A DNA stretch of 64,000 bases from Cellulomonas sp. P24 (GCF_024704385.1 NZ_JAJDFX010000002.1:310001-374000), one strand, 5' to 3'; positions 17,735-27,156 are shown, numbered from the stretch's first letter. A program made the numbers and translations. Notes: generated by a model from the sequence alone, not told the origin.

Positions 17735-18958
17735 CTACTCCGTCGGCGGTTCCGCCTCCGGTGCCGCAGGCACGTCAGGATCGGCCTGCGGAGTGCGGGG
17801 CCGAGGGCTGCTCGGCCCCTGACCTGCCTCGACGGACTTGTCGAACGGACGACCGCTCAACGTCCCGGCGCTCGTCGCGTCGTCAGTGGCGGCCTTGAGC
17901 TCACGCTGCGCCTGGGCGAGCGCCTCAGCCGGGTCGAGCAGCAGCGACGCCGTGAGCAGGTCTCCACCTGCGTACACGCGACGCCGACGCTCGCTCCGGG
18001 TGCTCTCCTCGGGCGCCTGCTCGCCCGCCTGCTCGCCCGCCGCGGCCGCTCCGAACGGGCTCGAGCCCTCGCCGGCGAAGCCGCGGACCAGCTGACCGAG
18101 CGACCCGGTCAGCTCGGACGGGAGGATCCACACCTTGTTCGCCGGGCTCGCGGCGATCTTGGGCAGCGTCTGGAGGTACTGGTACGCAAGCAGCTTCGGG
18201 TCGGCGTCGCCCTCGTGGACGGCGTCGAAGACGCGGAGGATGGCCCGCGACTCCCCCTCGGCCGTGAGGATCGCCGCCTGGGCGGCCCCCTCGGCCCGCA
18301 GGATCGCGGCCTGCTTGTCACCCTCGGCCGTGAGGATCTGCGACTGCTTGACGCCCTCGGCGGTCAGGATCGCCGCACGACGGTCACGCTCGGCGCGCAT
18401 CTGCTGCTCCATCGAGCCCTGGATGCTCTGCGGCGGATCGATCGACTTGAGCTCGACCCGGTTGACGCGGATCCCCCACCGGCCGGTCGCCTCGTCGAGC
18501 ACGCCACGCAGCTGGCCGTTGATCTGGTCGCGGCTCGTCAGCGTCTGCTCGAGGTCCATCGAGCCGATGACGTTACGGAGCGTCGTCACGGTGAGCTGCT
18601 CGATACCCATGATGTAGTTCGCGATCTCGTACACCGCGGACTTCGGATCGGTGACCTGGAAGTACAGCACCGTGTCGATGCTCACGACGAGGTTGTCCGA
18701 CGTGATGACCGGCTGCGGCGGGAACGACTGGACCTGCTCACGCAGGTCGACACCGGCACGGATGCGGTCGACGAACGGGATCAGCAGGTGGAGCCCGGGC
18801 TCCAGGGTGCGCGAGTACCGGCCGAGCCGCTCGATGACGAGCGCGGTCGCCTGCGGAACGATCCGCACGGCGCGCACGAGCGTCACCACGACGAAGAACG
18901 CCGCGAGGACCAGGACGATCAGTCCGAGGACCTGCTCCGGTGCGAGGTCGTTGGTCAT
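17735..18958 (-). CDS. SPFH/band 7 (stomatin-like) membrane protein
   Basis: 407 aa; ATG at 18958 after GGAGAAGGAG. One N-terminal membrane span (VLGLIVLVLAAFFVVVTLV), then the band 7 domain (ALVIERLGRYSRTLEPGLHLLIPFVDRI). A coiled region follows with repeated AAILTAEG-type 11-residue units at about 205-265, then an acidic, low-complexity tail. SPFH proteins oligomerise into membrane cages and bind proteases or organise membrane domains. The upstream NfeD gene is the usual partner. The tail beyond about residue 320 is variable and probably disordered. Confidence 0.9.
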   Translation of the reverse strand: MTNDLAPEQVLGLIVLVLAAFFVVVTLVRAVRIVPQATALVIERLGRYSRTLEPGLHLLIPFVDRIRAGVDLREQVQSFPPQPVITSDNLVVSIDTVLYFQVTDPKSAVYEIANYIMGIEQLTVTTLRNVIGSMDLEQTLTSRDQINGQLRGVLDEATGRWGIRVNRVELKSIDPPQSIQGSMEQQMRAERDRRAAILTAEGVKQSQILTAEGDKQAAILRAEGAAQAAILTAEGESRAILRVFDAVHEGDADPKLLAYQYLQTLPKIAASPANKVWILPSELTGSLGQLVRGFAGEGSSPFGAAAAGEQAGEQAPEESTRSERRRRVYAGGDLLTASLLLDPAEALAQAQRELKAATDDATSAGTLSGRPFDKSVEAGQGPSSPRPRTPQADPDVPAAPEAEPPTE

Positions 18959-19031
18959 AGTTCTCCTTCTCCCGGCGCCGGTTCGGCGCAGTGGGCGCGC
19001 GACACCCGAGTGGGCATCGCACGTGGGGCTG

Positions 19032-19505
19032 TCACGACGTGACGCCTCGGGTGTCTCCGGTCGCGGAGGGAGCAGTGGGGGCCGCGTCGCTCACGACGGC
19101 GGTTGCGCCGTCGATCCGCTCGACCGTCACCTCGGCACCCGGCGCGTAGGTGCGCCCTTCGGCCGCACGGGCCGACCACACCTCGCCGTTGAGCTTGACC
19201 CGTCCGCCACCCTCGGTGACGGTCGCGACGACGACGGCCTCGCGGCCGACGAGAGCGTTCGCGTTCGTCTCCGGCAGCGGAACACGCTCCCGCAGGTGCC
19301 GAAGCAGCCACGGCCGCAGCCCGACCATCAGGACGAGAGCGACGACCGGCGCGATCACGAACTGGACCGCCGGCGGCGCTCCGAGGGCATCGGCGATCGC
19401 CGCGGCGAGTGCGCCACCGGCGAGCATCAGCAGGAACAGGCTCAACGAGAGCATCTCGGCCACACCGAGGACCAAGGCCCCAGCGACCCACCACAGCCAT
19501 CCCAT
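19032..19505 (-). CDS. NfeD-like membrane protein with OB-fold domain
   Basis: 157 aa; ATG at 19505 (MGWLWW) with GGAGGAGG seven bases upstream is preferred over the longer reading. It has three membrane spans within residues 1-75 and then a soluble OB-fold (ALVGREAVVVATVTEGGGRVKLNGEVWSARAAEG-TYAPGAEVTVERIDGATAVV). NfeD proteins pair with SPFH proteins; this gene precedes the SPFH gene by 73 nt on the same strand. The 155-nt gap upstream (19506-19660) contains TAGGAT at 19569-19574, a possible -10 with no clear -35. Confidence 0.88.
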   Translation of the reverse strand: MGWLWWVAGALVLGVAEMLSLSLFLLMLAGGALAAAIADALGAPPAVQFVIAPVVALVLMVGLRPWLLRHLRERVPLPETNANALVGREAVVVATVTEGGGRVKLNGEVWSARAAEGRTYAPGAEVTVERIDGATAVVSDAAPTAPSATGDTRGVTS

Positions 19506-19660
19506 GGGGGTTCCTCCTCCGTGCACCTGGACATCGGCGGCCCCAGCACGACGACGTCGCCTGTACCGATCCTAGAGGAGTTCTTTGCCCGACGACACGG
19601 GAATCCGTGCAGGACCCCGGATGCCACGCGCGGCGGTCGACGGACGGAGCGGTCGAGCTC

Positions 19661-20446
19661 TCACCGCACCGCGCGTGCGGACCACCGCCCGTCGCGGTGG
19701 TCGACCACGAGGTCGAGCCCGAACGCCCCGGACAGGTTCTCCGCGGTCAACGTCTCCTCGAGGCGCCCGGACGCGTGCACCGTGCCGCCGCGCAGCAGGA
19801 GCGCATGGGTGAACCCCGGCGGGATCTCCTCGACGTGGTGCGTCACGAGCCCGAGCACCGGTGACCGGGCGTCGCCGGCGAGCTCGCTCAGGGCTGCGAC
19901 GAGCTCTTCACGGCCGCCGAGGTCGAGACCCGCCGCGGGCTCGTCGAGAAGGAGGAGCTCGGGATCGGTCATGAGCGACCGCGCGATCTGCGCCCGCTTG
20001 CGCTCGCCCTCGCTGAGGGTCCCGAACGTGCGGGCCGCCAGGTGGTCGACCCCGAACAAGGAGAGGAGATCCGAAGCCCTCGTCTCGTCGACGTCCTCGT
20101 ACGTCTCGCGCCAGCGGCCCGTCACGCCGTACGCCGCCGTGAGGACGACGTCACGCACGGTCTCCCCCGGCGGGATGCGGTCCGCGAGCGCGGCACTCGC
20201 CAGCCCGATACGCGGCCGCAGCTCGAACACGTCGACCCGACCCATGCGTTCGCCCAGCAGGTCTGCCGTCCCGGCCGTCGGGTGCATCCGCCCCGAGGCG
20301 ACCTGGAGGAGGGTGGTCTTGCCGGCGCCGTTGCGGCCGAGGACCACCCAGCGCTCGCCTTCCCGGACCGTCCAGCTCACGTTGTCGAGGATCGTCGTCG
20401 TGCCTCGTCGGATGGTCACGCCCTGCAGGTCGAGCACGTCGGTCAT
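19661..20446 (-). CDS. ABC transporter ATP-binding protein (molybdenum/iron-uptake-like, orphan)
   Basis: 261 aa from the ATG at 20446. Walker A GRNGAGKTTLL, signature LSEGERKRAQIARSL, Walker B LLLLDEPAAGLDLGGREEL, H-loop VTHHVEEIP. The LSEGE signature and the THHVEEIP segment resemble YlmA/ModF-like ATPases, which lack a dedicated permease gene. None is encoded next to it here, so its partner is unknown. TAAGGT (20455-20460 on the minus strand) lies eight bases before the ATG and suggests a leaderless or nearly leaderless mRNA. Confidence 0.85.
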   Translation of the reverse strand: MTDVLDLQGVTIRRGTTTILDNVSWTVREGERWVVLGRNGAGKTTLLQVASGRMHPTAGTADLLGERMGRVDVFELRPRIGLASAALADRIPPGETVRDVVLTAAYGVTGRWRETYEDVDETRASDLLSLFGVDHLAARTFGTLSEGERKRAQIARSLMTDPELLLLDEPAAGLDLGGREELVAALSELAGDARSPVLGLVTHHVEEIPPGFTHALLLRGGTVHASGRLEETLTAENLSGAFGLDLVVDHRDGRWSARAVR

Positions 20447-20536
20447 GACCACAGACCTTAGCCGCCCGCGGGGACCCGACCGTGGCGGTCCTCGGCGCGA
20501 CATCGGTCACACAGCCCGGCGTCGTAGGTTGAGGGC

Positions 20537-21319
20537 GTGCGCACGACCGGTTCCCCCCACGACCTCCCCCGATCGGTCCTCCTCGCGTTGTGGCTCGACG
20601 CGCGACCATCCGACGGCCACGCGCTCGACCGTGCCCTGCAGGCGGTGCAGCGCGACGACGAGCCGCACACCGTCTCCGGCTGGGCGGACACCGAGGTGTC
20701 GCTGCGCGACGCGATGTCGAGCTGGTGCCGCCACCCGATCGTGAGCGCAGCGCTCCTCCCTGCCCCCGGGGACGTCGCCGGGGTCCCGGCGGCGGTCAGC
20801 GCAGCCGCGATCGACGCCGGCGAGTGCGTGCTCGTCGAGGCCGAGGGGAGGTCTTTCGCCGTCGTCCCTGTCGTCGAGCAGTTCGGGAGCGACCTCGAAC
20901 CCGGCCACCTGGTCTCGTGGCACGTGCGCGACGTGCCCTCCTGGCGCACCGCGGTGCTGGGTCAGATCGGTTCCCTCGCCGATGCGGAGCGCCGGTTGCG
21001 CACCGGTCTCGCGCAGGCGACCGAGGCCCTCGCCGCGCTCGACGTCGCCCGGTGGCGCCCCGACGCCGCCGAGGCGATCGTCGGGCTGCGCAGCACCGCT
21101 CCTGCCGGCTGGGGCCCACCCTCCTCGCTCGACCCGCGCCGCGCGAGCGTGATCACGACGGCGATGCGACTGCTGACCATCGTGCGTCTCGCGACCGAGG
21201 ACGACGGCGGAGCGGTCAACCTCTGGCAGGCGGACCAACGATCGACGGCGCTGCGCGAGATCGACCGGGTCGCCCGGCACGCCCTCGCAGCCGCGGCCAC
21301 CTCACCGCTCGGCGACTGA
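20537..21319 (+). CDS. Conserved hypothetical actinobacterial protein
   Basis: 260 aa from the GTG at 20537; TAGGTT at 20525-20530 suggests a leaderless transcript. The sequence is soluble and Ala/Asp-rich, with no membrane span, signal peptide or catalytic motif I recognise. The C-terminal third (ASVITTAMRLLTIVRLATEDDGGAVNLWQADQRSTALREIDRVARHAL) is helical and looks like the best conserved part. It stands between a divergent ABC ATPase and the convergent glgA. No function proposed. Confidence 0.75.
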   Translation: MRTTGSPHDLPRSVLLALWLDARPSDGHALDRALQAVQRDDEPHTVSGWADTEVSLRDAMSSWCRHPIVSAALLPAPGDVAGVPAAVSAAAIDAGECVLVEAEGRSFAVVPVVEQFGSDLEPGHLVSWHVRDVPSWRTAVLGQIGSLADAERRLRTGLAQATEALAALDVARWRPDAAEAIVGLRSTAPAGWGPPSSLDPRRASVITTAMRLLTIVRLATEDDGGAVNLWQADQRSTALREIDRVARHALAAAATSPLGD

Positions 21320-21342
21320 GAACCTCCGACCGCACGCGGGCA

Positions 21343-22566
21343 TCACCCGAGGACGGTGCGGTACACCTCGATCGTGCGGTCGGCGATCGCCTCCCACGCG
21401 AAGTGGTCCTCCACCCGACGACGTGCCGCCTGCCCCATCGACGCGGCGCGCGTCGGGTCGGTGGCGAGCGACGTCAGCGCGTCGGCCAGGTCCGCGACGA
21501 ACTCCTCGGGGTGCACGGGGGTTCCGGTGCCGTCGGTGACCTGGTCGATCGGCACGAGGGTCCCGGTCACCCCGTCGTCGACGACCTCGGGGATACCACC
21601 GGTCGCCGTCCCGACCACCGGCAGCCCGACCGCCATCGCCTCGAGGTTGACGATCCCGAGCGGCTCGTAGACCGAGGGGCAGGCGAACACCGTCCCGCTG
21701 GCGAGCACCGCGACGAGCTCGGGCCGGGCGAGCATCTGCTCGATCCACACGACCCCGTCCCGCTTCGCACGGAGCGCCTCCACCAGGCCCGTGACCTCCG
21801 CCGCGATCTGCGGGGTGTCCGGTGCACCGGCGCACAGCACGAGCTGGACCTCCGGGGGCAGCAGCTCGGCCGCCCGGAGCAGGTACGGCAGACCCTTCTG
21901 CCGGGTGATCCGCCCGACGAACACGATCGACGGCCGGTCCGGGTCGATACCCAGCCCGCGCACGACCGCGTCGGCGCGCGCGAGGTCCTCCGCCGCGGAC
22001 GGGCGCGCCCACCCGGCCAGGTCGATCCCGTTGTGCACCACGTGGACGCGTGCCGGGTCCACGGCCGGGTAGGAGCGCAGGATGTCCGCACGCATGCCGG
22101 CGCTCACCGCGATGATGCCGGCCGCCGCCTCGTACGCCGTGCGCTCGGCCCAGCTCGACAGCGCGTAGCCCCCGCCGAGCTGCTCGGCCTTCCACGGGCG
22201 CAACGGCTCGAGCGAGTGGGCCGACAGGACGTGCGGGATGTCGTGCAGCAGCCCCGCCAGGTGCCCGGCGAGGTTCGCGTACCAGGTGTGCGAGTGCACG
22301 AGGTCCGCCGGACCACGGCCGTCGTCCTCACCGACCGCGTCCGCCATGGCGAGGTCGACCCCGAAGGTCGCCAGCGCCGCGTTCGCGCCCGCGAGCTCGG
22401 TCGGCACCGAGTAGCCGGTGACGTCCGCCTCGGTACGCGGTCCGTCGAAGCACCGCACGCGCACGTCGATGGTCCGTCTGAGGACCGCGGCGAGCTCGGT
22501 CACGTGAACGCCTGCACCGCCGTAGACGTGCGGCGGGTACTCGCGAGTGAGCAGGTCGACTCTCAC
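21343..22566 (-). CDS. glgA: Glycogen synthase / alpha-glucan glycosyltransferase, actinobacterial GT4 type
   Basis: 407 aa; GTG at 22566 after GGAAGGAT. N-terminal domain MRVDLLTREYPPHVYGGAGVHVTELA; donor-binding C-terminal domain VFVGRITRQKGLPYLLRAAELL and CPSVYEPLGIVNLEAMAVGLPVVGTATGGIPEVV with the GT-B E-x7-E signature. This is the actinobacterial form, called GlgA or GlgM, that uses ADP-glucose for glycogen or maltose-1-phosphate synthesis. It is divergent from glgC (106-nt gap), which makes the ADP-glucose. Which of the two acceptor reactions it performs is uncertain. Confidence 0.9.
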   Translation of the reverse strand: MRVDLLTREYPPHVYGGAGVHVTELAAVLRRTIDVRVRCFDGPRTEADVTGYSVPTELAGANAALATFGVDLAMADAVGEDDGRGPADLVHSHTWYANLAGHLAGLLHDIPHVLSAHSLEPLRPWKAEQLGGGYALSSWAERTAYEAAAGIIAVSAGMRADILRSYPAVDPARVHVVHNGIDLAGWARPSAAEDLARADAVVRGLGIDPDRPSIVFVGRITRQKGLPYLLRAAELLPPEVQLVLCAGAPDTPQIAAEVTGLVEALRAKRDGVVWIEQMLARPELVAVLASGTVFACPSVYEPLGIVNLEAMAVGLPVVGTATGGIPEVVDDGVTGTLVPIDQVTDGTGTPVHPEEFVADLADALTSLATDPTRAASMGQAARRRVEDHFAWEAIADRTIEVYRTVLG

Positions 22567-22672
22567 GGTGATCCTTCCGACGCGGGCCCTGACCGGGCCG
22601 CCCTGCGCGACACGCTAGCGCGTCCGCCGCACACGCTCGCCCTCAGCACGCTGGAGGCCTAAGGTCGGGGCC

Positions 22673-23917
22673 ATGGCAGCGCCGCGAGTTCTTGCAATCG
22701 TCCTTGCAGGTGGAGAAGGCAAGCGGCTCATGCCTCTGACGGCGCACCGGGCCAAGCCTGCCGTGCCGTTCGGTGGCATCTACCGCCTCGTCGACTTCGC
22801 CTTGTCGAACCTGGTGAACTCGCGCTATCTACGGATAGTCGTCCTCACCCAGTACAAGTCGCACAGCCTCGACCGCCACGTCTCGAAGACCTGGCGGATG
22901 TCGACCCTCCTCGGCAACTACGTCGCGCCGGTCCCCGCCCAGCAGCGGGTCGGCAAGCACTGGTACCTCGGCAGCGCCGACGCGATCTACCAGTGCCTCA
23001 ACATCATCGAGGACGAGCGACCCGACATCGTCGTCGTGGTCGGTGCGGACCACGTGTACCGCATGGACTTCTCCCAGATGGTGGATCACCACATCGCGTC
23101 CGGCGCCGAGATGACCGTCGCCGGAATCCGGCAACCGATCGCGATGGCCGACCAGTTCGGCGTCATCGAGGTCGACCCGGCGCACCCGGACCGCATCTCG
23201 GCATTCCGGGAGAAGCCCAGCGACCCGATCGGGCTCGCGGACTCCCCCGGCGAGATCCTCGCCTCGATGGGCAACTACGTCATCAACGCCGACGCCCTGG
23301 TCCGGGCCGTCAGCGAGGACGCGGAGAACCCGACGTCCCGCCACGACATGGGCGGCGACCTGGTCCCCGCATTCGTCGCCCGCGGCACCGCCGGTGTCTA
23401 CGACTTCATCCACAACGACGTCGCAGGCTCGACCGAGCGGGACCGGGACTACTGGCGCGACGTCGGGACCCTCGACTCGTACTTCGACGCGAACCAGGAC
23501 CTCATCTCGATCGAACCGGTCTTCAACCTCTACAACGAGCTGTGGCCGGTCTTCACCGGGTACACCGGCCTCCCTCCGGCGAAGTTCGTCCACGCCGGTC
23601 CCGGACGCCTGGGACACGCGGCGGACTCGATCGTCTCCCCCGGCGTGCTCGTGTCCGGGGCCACCGTCTCCGGCTCGGTCCTGTCGCCGTGGGTCTACCT
23701 GCACTCCTGGGCGCAGGTGACCGACTCCGTGCTGCTCGACGGGGTTCAGGTCGAGCGCTACGCGCAGGTCCATCGCGCGATCCTCGACAAGAACGTCGTC
23801 GTCCCGGAGCGCGCACGGATCGGCCTCGACCACGACCACGACCGCGCGCGCGGGTTCACCGTGACCGAGAGCGGGATCACCGTGGTCCCGAAGGGCACGA
23901 TCGTCTCCGCCGACTGA
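22673..23917 (+). CDS. glgC: Glucose-1-phosphate adenylyltransferase (ADP-glucose pyrophosphorylase)
   Basis: 414 aa from the ATG at 22673. Nucleotidyltransferase motif [25 protein letters not shown], then [34 protein letters not shown], the FSQM region, and EKPSDP. A left-handed beta-helix C-terminal domain follows ([37 protein letters not shown]). It catalyses glucose-1-P + ATP to ADP-glucose, the committed glycogen step, and is usually allosterically controlled. TAAGGT at 22660-22665 gives a leaderless arrangement. Confidence 0.96.
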   Translation: MAAPRVLAIVLAGGEGKRLMPLTAHRAKPAVPFGGIYRLVDFALSNLVNSRYLRIVVLTQYKSHSLDRHVSKTWRMSTLLGNYVAPVPAQQRVGKHWYLGSADAIYQCLNIIEDERPDIVVVVGADHVYRMDFSQMVDHHIASGAEMTVAGIRQPIAMADQFGVIEVDPAHPDRISAFREKPSDPIGLADSPGEILASMGNYVINADALVRAVSEDAENPTSRHDMGGDLVPAFVARGTAGVYDFIHNDVAGSTERDRDYWRDVGTLDSYFDANQDLISIEPVFNLYNELWPVFTGYTGLPPAKFVHAGPGRLGHAADSIVSPGVLVSGATVSGSVLSPWVYLHSWAQVTDSVLLDGVQVERYAQVHRAILDKNVVVPERARIGLDHDHDRARGFTVTESGITVVPKGTIVSAD

Positions 23918-23934
23918 CACCGCTCGTCTCCGCC

Positions 23935-23981
23935 GGCACGGGTCACGGGCGACCGCACACCGGTCGCACATGACCCGTGCC
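23935..23981. terminator. Nested double hairpin after glgC
   Basis: Outer 11-bp arms (23935-23945 and 23971-23981) enclose a second perfect 7-bp stem (23949-23955 and 23961-23967) with a 5-nt loop; a 3x3 internal loop separates them. It starts 18 nt after the glgC stop and ends 14 nt before the serB -10 element. Confidence 0.75.
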
Positions 23982-24007
23982 GTCCCCGGCGCACTACCCT
24001 TCCCGGC

Positions 24008-24757
24008 GTGACCAACGTGACGCCGAACGTGCCCGGTTCCGGGGGCCGCCCCCGAAGCACGCTGCTCGCCGGGCCACGGCGACTCGTGGTGACGGACGTG
24101 GACTCCACGTTCATCACGGCGGAGGTGATCGAGCTCCTGGCTGCGCACGCCGGCTCGCAGGCCCAGGTCGCCCGCATCACCGACCGGGCGATGCGCGGCG
24201 AGCTGGACTTCGCGGCCTCCCTGCACGAGCGCGTCGCGACCCTTGCGGGCCTGCCCGTCTCGGTGTTCGACGACGTCCTGGCCGAGGTCGAGCTGTCCCC
24301 CGGCGCCGCGGAGCTCGTCGACACCCTCGCCGCAGCAGGCTGGCCGCTCGCCCTGGTCTCCGGCGGCTTCCACGAGGTCGTCGACCGGCTCGCGGCTCCG
24401 CTCGGGATCACTCGGACGCGGGCCAACCGGCTCGAGGTCATCGCCGGTCGGCTGACCGGGCGGGTGCTGGGAGACGTCGTGGATCGCGCCGGCAAGGCGG
24501 CTGCGCTCCGCGAGTTCGCCGCGAGCGAGGGGATCGACCTGCAGCACACGGTCGCGATCGGGGACGGCGCCAACGACCTCGACATGCTCGCAGCCGCCGG
24601 GATCGGTGTCGCCTACCGTGCGAAGCCGGCCGTGCGCGCGCAGGTCGACCTGTCGTGGGACGGTCCGCTGGACGGTGTCCTGGACCTCGTCGCCACCGCG
24701 CTCCAGGGTCCGGGCGCGGGCCCGACGCTCGGCACGACCCCGACAGCCGACTCCTAG
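24008..24757 (+). CDS. serB: Phosphoserine phosphatase
   Basis: 249 aa from the GTG at 24008 (TACCCT at 23995-24000 makes a leaderless start likely). HAD fold with nucleophile motif VVTDVDSTFITAEVIELLA, motif II LVSGGFHEVV, Lys in GKAAALREFA, and motif III VAIGDGANDLDMLAAAGIGVAYRAKP. It completes serine synthesis by hydrolysing O-phosphoserine. The N-terminus lacks the ACT domain found in longer actinobacterial SerB2 proteins. No other serine gene is adjacent. Confidence 0.93.
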   Translation: MTNVTPNVPGSGGRPRSTLLAGPRRLVVTDVDSTFITAEVIELLAAHAGSQAQVARITDRAMRGELDFAASLHERVATLAGLPVSVFDDVLAEVELSPGAAELVDTLAAAGWPLALVSGGFHEVVDRLAAPLGITRTRANRLEVIAGRLTGRVLGDVVDRAGKAAALREFAASEGIDLQHTVAIGDGANDLDMLAAAGIGVAYRAKPAVRAQVDLSWDGPLDGVLDLVATALQGPGAGPTLGTTPTADS

Positions 24758-24840
24758 GGGACGCTGTCCGCCCTCGACCGTCGGGTCGAGCGTGGAGCGT
24801 CCATGACCGACTGCTCGTCCGGTTCCCGACGGACCGCCGC

Positions 24841-24878
24841 GATGTCAGTGGGCCAGCGCGACGTCAGTGGGCCGGCGC
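24841..24878. repeat. 19-bp tandem duplication covering the sixA stop
   Basis: Two adjacent 19-bp copies (24841-24859 and 24860-24878) differing at two positions. The second copy contains the last codons and TGA of the minus-strand sixA gene, so its 3' end is duplicated just downstream of itself. The rest of the serB-sixA gap shows nothing else. Confidence 0.7.
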
Positions 24879-25397
24879 GACGATCCGGGTCAGCCGTCCG
24901 TTCTCTGCACTCAACGACCACCACGGGCCGGTCGTCTCGATCACGCTGAACGTCGCGGTCGGAACACCGGCGTGCGCACGCGCGACCGCTGCGGCATCCG
25001 ACCCGTCTCCCGCCAGCGTGGCGGCCGTCCGGGACATCGTGGGTTCGTGGCCCACGACGAGCACCGTGCGCACACCCTCGCCGAGTGCTCTCACCATCTC
25101 GAGGAGGTCGTCGACCCCGGCGTGGTAGACCGCCTCGTCGATCCTGACCTCGATGCCGTCGGTCCCGAGCGCGCCCCGGCTCAGCTCCCAGGTCTGCCGG
25201 GTTCGCAAGGAGCTGGAGCACAGCACGAGGTCGGGACGGAGCCCGGCCGAGGCCAACGCCAGCCCGACCTGACCGGACTGACGGCGCCCGACGAGGGCGA
25301 GAGGCCGCTGGGCGTCGCCGTGCACGGCTCCACCAGCCTGCTCGGCCTTGGCATGGCGGAGCAGGACGAGACGACGGGCGTCAGTGGAGGCTGGCAC
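24864..25397 (-). CDS. SixA-like histidine phosphatase
   Basis: 177 aa; GTG at 25397, five bases past the fabI stop. AGGAGG lies only one or two bases before the GTG, an unusually tight spacing, but no other start precedes the catalytic motif. LVLLRHAKAE carries the RH nucleophile, with the second conserved histidine in VLVVGHEPTMS. The family dephosphorylates phosphohistidine or small phosphate esters. Probably cotranscribed with fabG-fabI, though no functional link is evident. Confidence 0.88.
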   Translation of the reverse strand: MPASTDARRLVLLRHAKAEQAGGAVHGDAQRPLALVGRRQSGQVGLALASAGLRPDLVLCSSSLRTRQTWELSRGALGTDGIEVRIDEAVYHAGVDDLLEMVRALGEGVRTVLVVGHEPTMSRTAATLAGDGSDAAAVARAHAGVPTATFSVIETTGPWWSLSAENGRLTRIVAPAH

Positions 25398-25402
25398 GCC
25401 TC

Positions 25403-26170
25403 CTAGAGTCCCATTGCATGCACGCCGCCGTCGACATGCACGATCTCGCCGGTGGTCGCCGGGAACCAGTCGGACAGCAGCGCGGCGACCGCCCGCGCGG
25501 TGGGCTCGGCATCCGTCATGTCCCACCCGAGCGGGGAACGGTCCGACCAGCCGCCCTCGATCTCCTCGAACCCGGGGATCGACTTGGCGGCCGTCGTCCG
25601 GATCGGACCGGCCGACACGAGGTTCACCCGCACCCCCTGCGGGCCGAGGTCGCGGGCGAGATAGCGCGCGGTCGCCTCGAACGCAGCCTTCGCGACACCC
25701 ATCCAGTCGTAGACCGGCCATGCGTACCGGGCGTCGAACGTGAGGCCGACGATCGACGCACCCCGCACCAGCAACGGCTGCGTCGCGACCGCGAGCGACT
25801 TGAGCGAGTATGCCGAGATCTCGAGGGCCGTCGCGACGTCGGGCCACTGCGCCGACAGGAAGTTCCCGCCGAGCACCGACTGCGGGGCGAACCCGATCGA
25901 GTGCACCACGCCGTCGAGGTGGTCCGTGTGCGCGCGCACCGCGTCGGCGAGGGCCCCGAGGTCGTCCTCGGACGTCACGTCGAGCTGGACGACGGGCGCC
26001 TCGACGGGGAGCCGTCGGGCGATCGCCTGCGTGAGGCGCATCTGCCGACCGAACGACGTCAGGACGACCTCGGCGCCCTGCTCCTGGGCGAGACGAGCCA
26101 CGTGGAAGGCGATCGAGCCCTCGGTGAGGACACCGGTGACGAGGAGCTTCTTGCCGTCGAGCAGACCCAT
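25403..26170 (-). CDS. fabI: Enoyl-[acyl-carrier-protein] reductase (NADH), InhA/FabI type
   Basis: 255 aa from the ATG at 26170 (MGLLDGKKLLVTGVLTEGSIAFHVARLAQEQGAEVVLTSF). Dinucleotide-binding GVLTEGSIA, the SIGFAP segment, and the catalytic pair Y-x6-K in YDWMGVAKAAF identify the enoyl reductase of fatty acid synthase II, the family that includes the isoniazid target InhA. It reduces trans-2-enoyl-ACP in each elongation cycle. It follows fabG by 61 nt, the same order as fabG1-inhA in mycobacteria. Confidence 0.95.
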   Translation of the reverse strand: MGLLDGKKLLVTGVLTEGSIAFHVARLAQEQGAEVVLTSFGRQMRLTQAIARRLPVEAPVVQLDVTSEDDLGALADAVRAHTDHLDGVVHSIGFAPQSVLGGNFLSAQWPDVATALEISAYSLKSLAVATQPLLVRGASIVGLTFDARYAWPVYDWMGVAKAAFEATARYLARDLGPQGVRVNLVSAGPIRTTAAKSIPGFEEIEGGWSDRSPLGWDMTDAEPTARAVAALLSDWFPATTGEIVHVDGGVHAMGL

Positions 26171-26231
26171 GTGCTGACTTCCGTTCGGTTCGAGAGAGGT
26201 GCGTGAGAGGACGGGACGAGCAGCGCCGCGG

Positions 26232-26939
26232 TCAGTGACCCATGCCGAGACCACCGTCGACGGGGATCACGGCGCCGTTGATGTACGCCGCCGCGTCCGA
26301 GGCGACGAACTCGACGACGGCGGCGACCTCCGACGGCTGCGCGAAGCGGCCGGCCGGGATGGCGGCAAGATACGCCTGACGCCGCTCCTCCGGGAGCGCA
26401 CCGGTCATCGCGGTGTCGATGAAGCCGGGGGCGACGACATTGGCCGTGATGCCGCGCCCGCCGAGCTCACGGGCGATCGACCGGGCCATCCCGACGAGCC
26501 CGGCCTTCGACGCGGCGTAGTTCACCTGGCCGACGCCGCCGTACAGCCCGACGACCGACGAGATCAGGACGATCCGGCCGCGGCGCAGTCGGATCATGCC
26601 CTTCGACGCCCGGCGCACGCAGCGGAACGTACCCGTGAGGTTCACGTCGAGGACCTCGTCGAACTCCTCGTCCGACATCCGCATCAGGAGCTGGTCCCGG
26701 GTGATCCCGGCATTGGCGACCAGGACCTCGACGGGCCCGTGGGCCGCTTCCACCTGGCTGAACGCCGCATCGACGCTGGCGCCGTCCCGGACGTCGCCGA
26801 TCACGCCGAGCACTCCCGCAGGGAGGTCACCGCCGCGGTACAGGGTCGCGACCTTGTCACCCGCAGCGACGAACCGCTCCGCGATCGCGCGGCCGATGCC
26901 ACGGTTCGCCCCGGTCACCAGCACGCTTCGTGGCTCCAC
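26232..26939 (-). CDS. fabG: 3-oxoacyl-[acyl-carrier-protein] reductase
   Basis: 235 aa. The GTG at 26939 is chosen because GGGAGG lies six bases upstream; a GTG three bases earlier is too close. SDR motifs: TGANRGIGRAIAERF (TGxxxGxG), NAGITRD, catalytic Ser in LISSVVG and Y-x3-K in NYAASKAG, ending IPVDGGLGMGH. It reduces beta-ketoacyl-ACP with NADPH in fatty acid synthase II. It leads the fabG-fabI unit, divergent from a DUF3099 gene; the 216-nt gap holds the leaderless promoter of that gene and no recognised fabG promoter. Confidence 0.94.
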   Translation of the reverse strand: MEPRSVLVTGANRGIGRAIAERFVAAGDKVATLYRGGDLPAGVLGVIGDVRDGASVDAAFSQVEAAHGPVEVLVANAGITRDQLLMRMSDEEFDEVLDVNLTGTFRCVRRASKGMIRLRRGRIVLISSVVGLYGGVGQVNYAASKAGLVGMARSIARELGGRGITANVVAPGFIDTAMTGALPEERRQAYLAAIPAGRFAQPSEVAAVVEFVASDAAAYINGAVIPVDGGLGMGH

Positions 26940-27143
26940 CACGGTCCTCCCAGGGTTGTGGACGGCATCCGACCGGGTCGCGGCCGTCAGGCGCGTCCGG
27001 GACACTCGCCCGACGGTATCCGACAACGATCGACGGCTGCGGGACTCGTGACGCCTAGGTTCGTCCCCTGCAGTTGTCCGATCCGTACAACCACACGCCG
27101 CGCATGTGCGCCGCCCGGGCGAGGGTGCCTGGTGAGGCAGGGC

Positions 27144-27156
27144 TAAAATCTGCGAG
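27144..27156 (+). promoter_or_regulatory. Leaderless promoter of the DUF3099-SURF1 operon
   Basis: TAAAAT at 27144-27149, six bases, then the GTG start at 27156. This is the TANNNT -10 spacing expected when transcription begins at the start codon; no ribosome binding site is present. Confidence 0.65.

Noticed and set aside
22567-24007. Possible attachment site or mobile-element edge near the nested hairpins around glgC/serB
   Set aside because: No integrase, transposase or target duplication; the hairpin position after glgC is explained by termination.
26940-27155. Possible extra gene between fabG and DUF3099
   Set aside because: Short frames there have poor codon bias and no family similarity; the gap is best read as a divergent promoter region.
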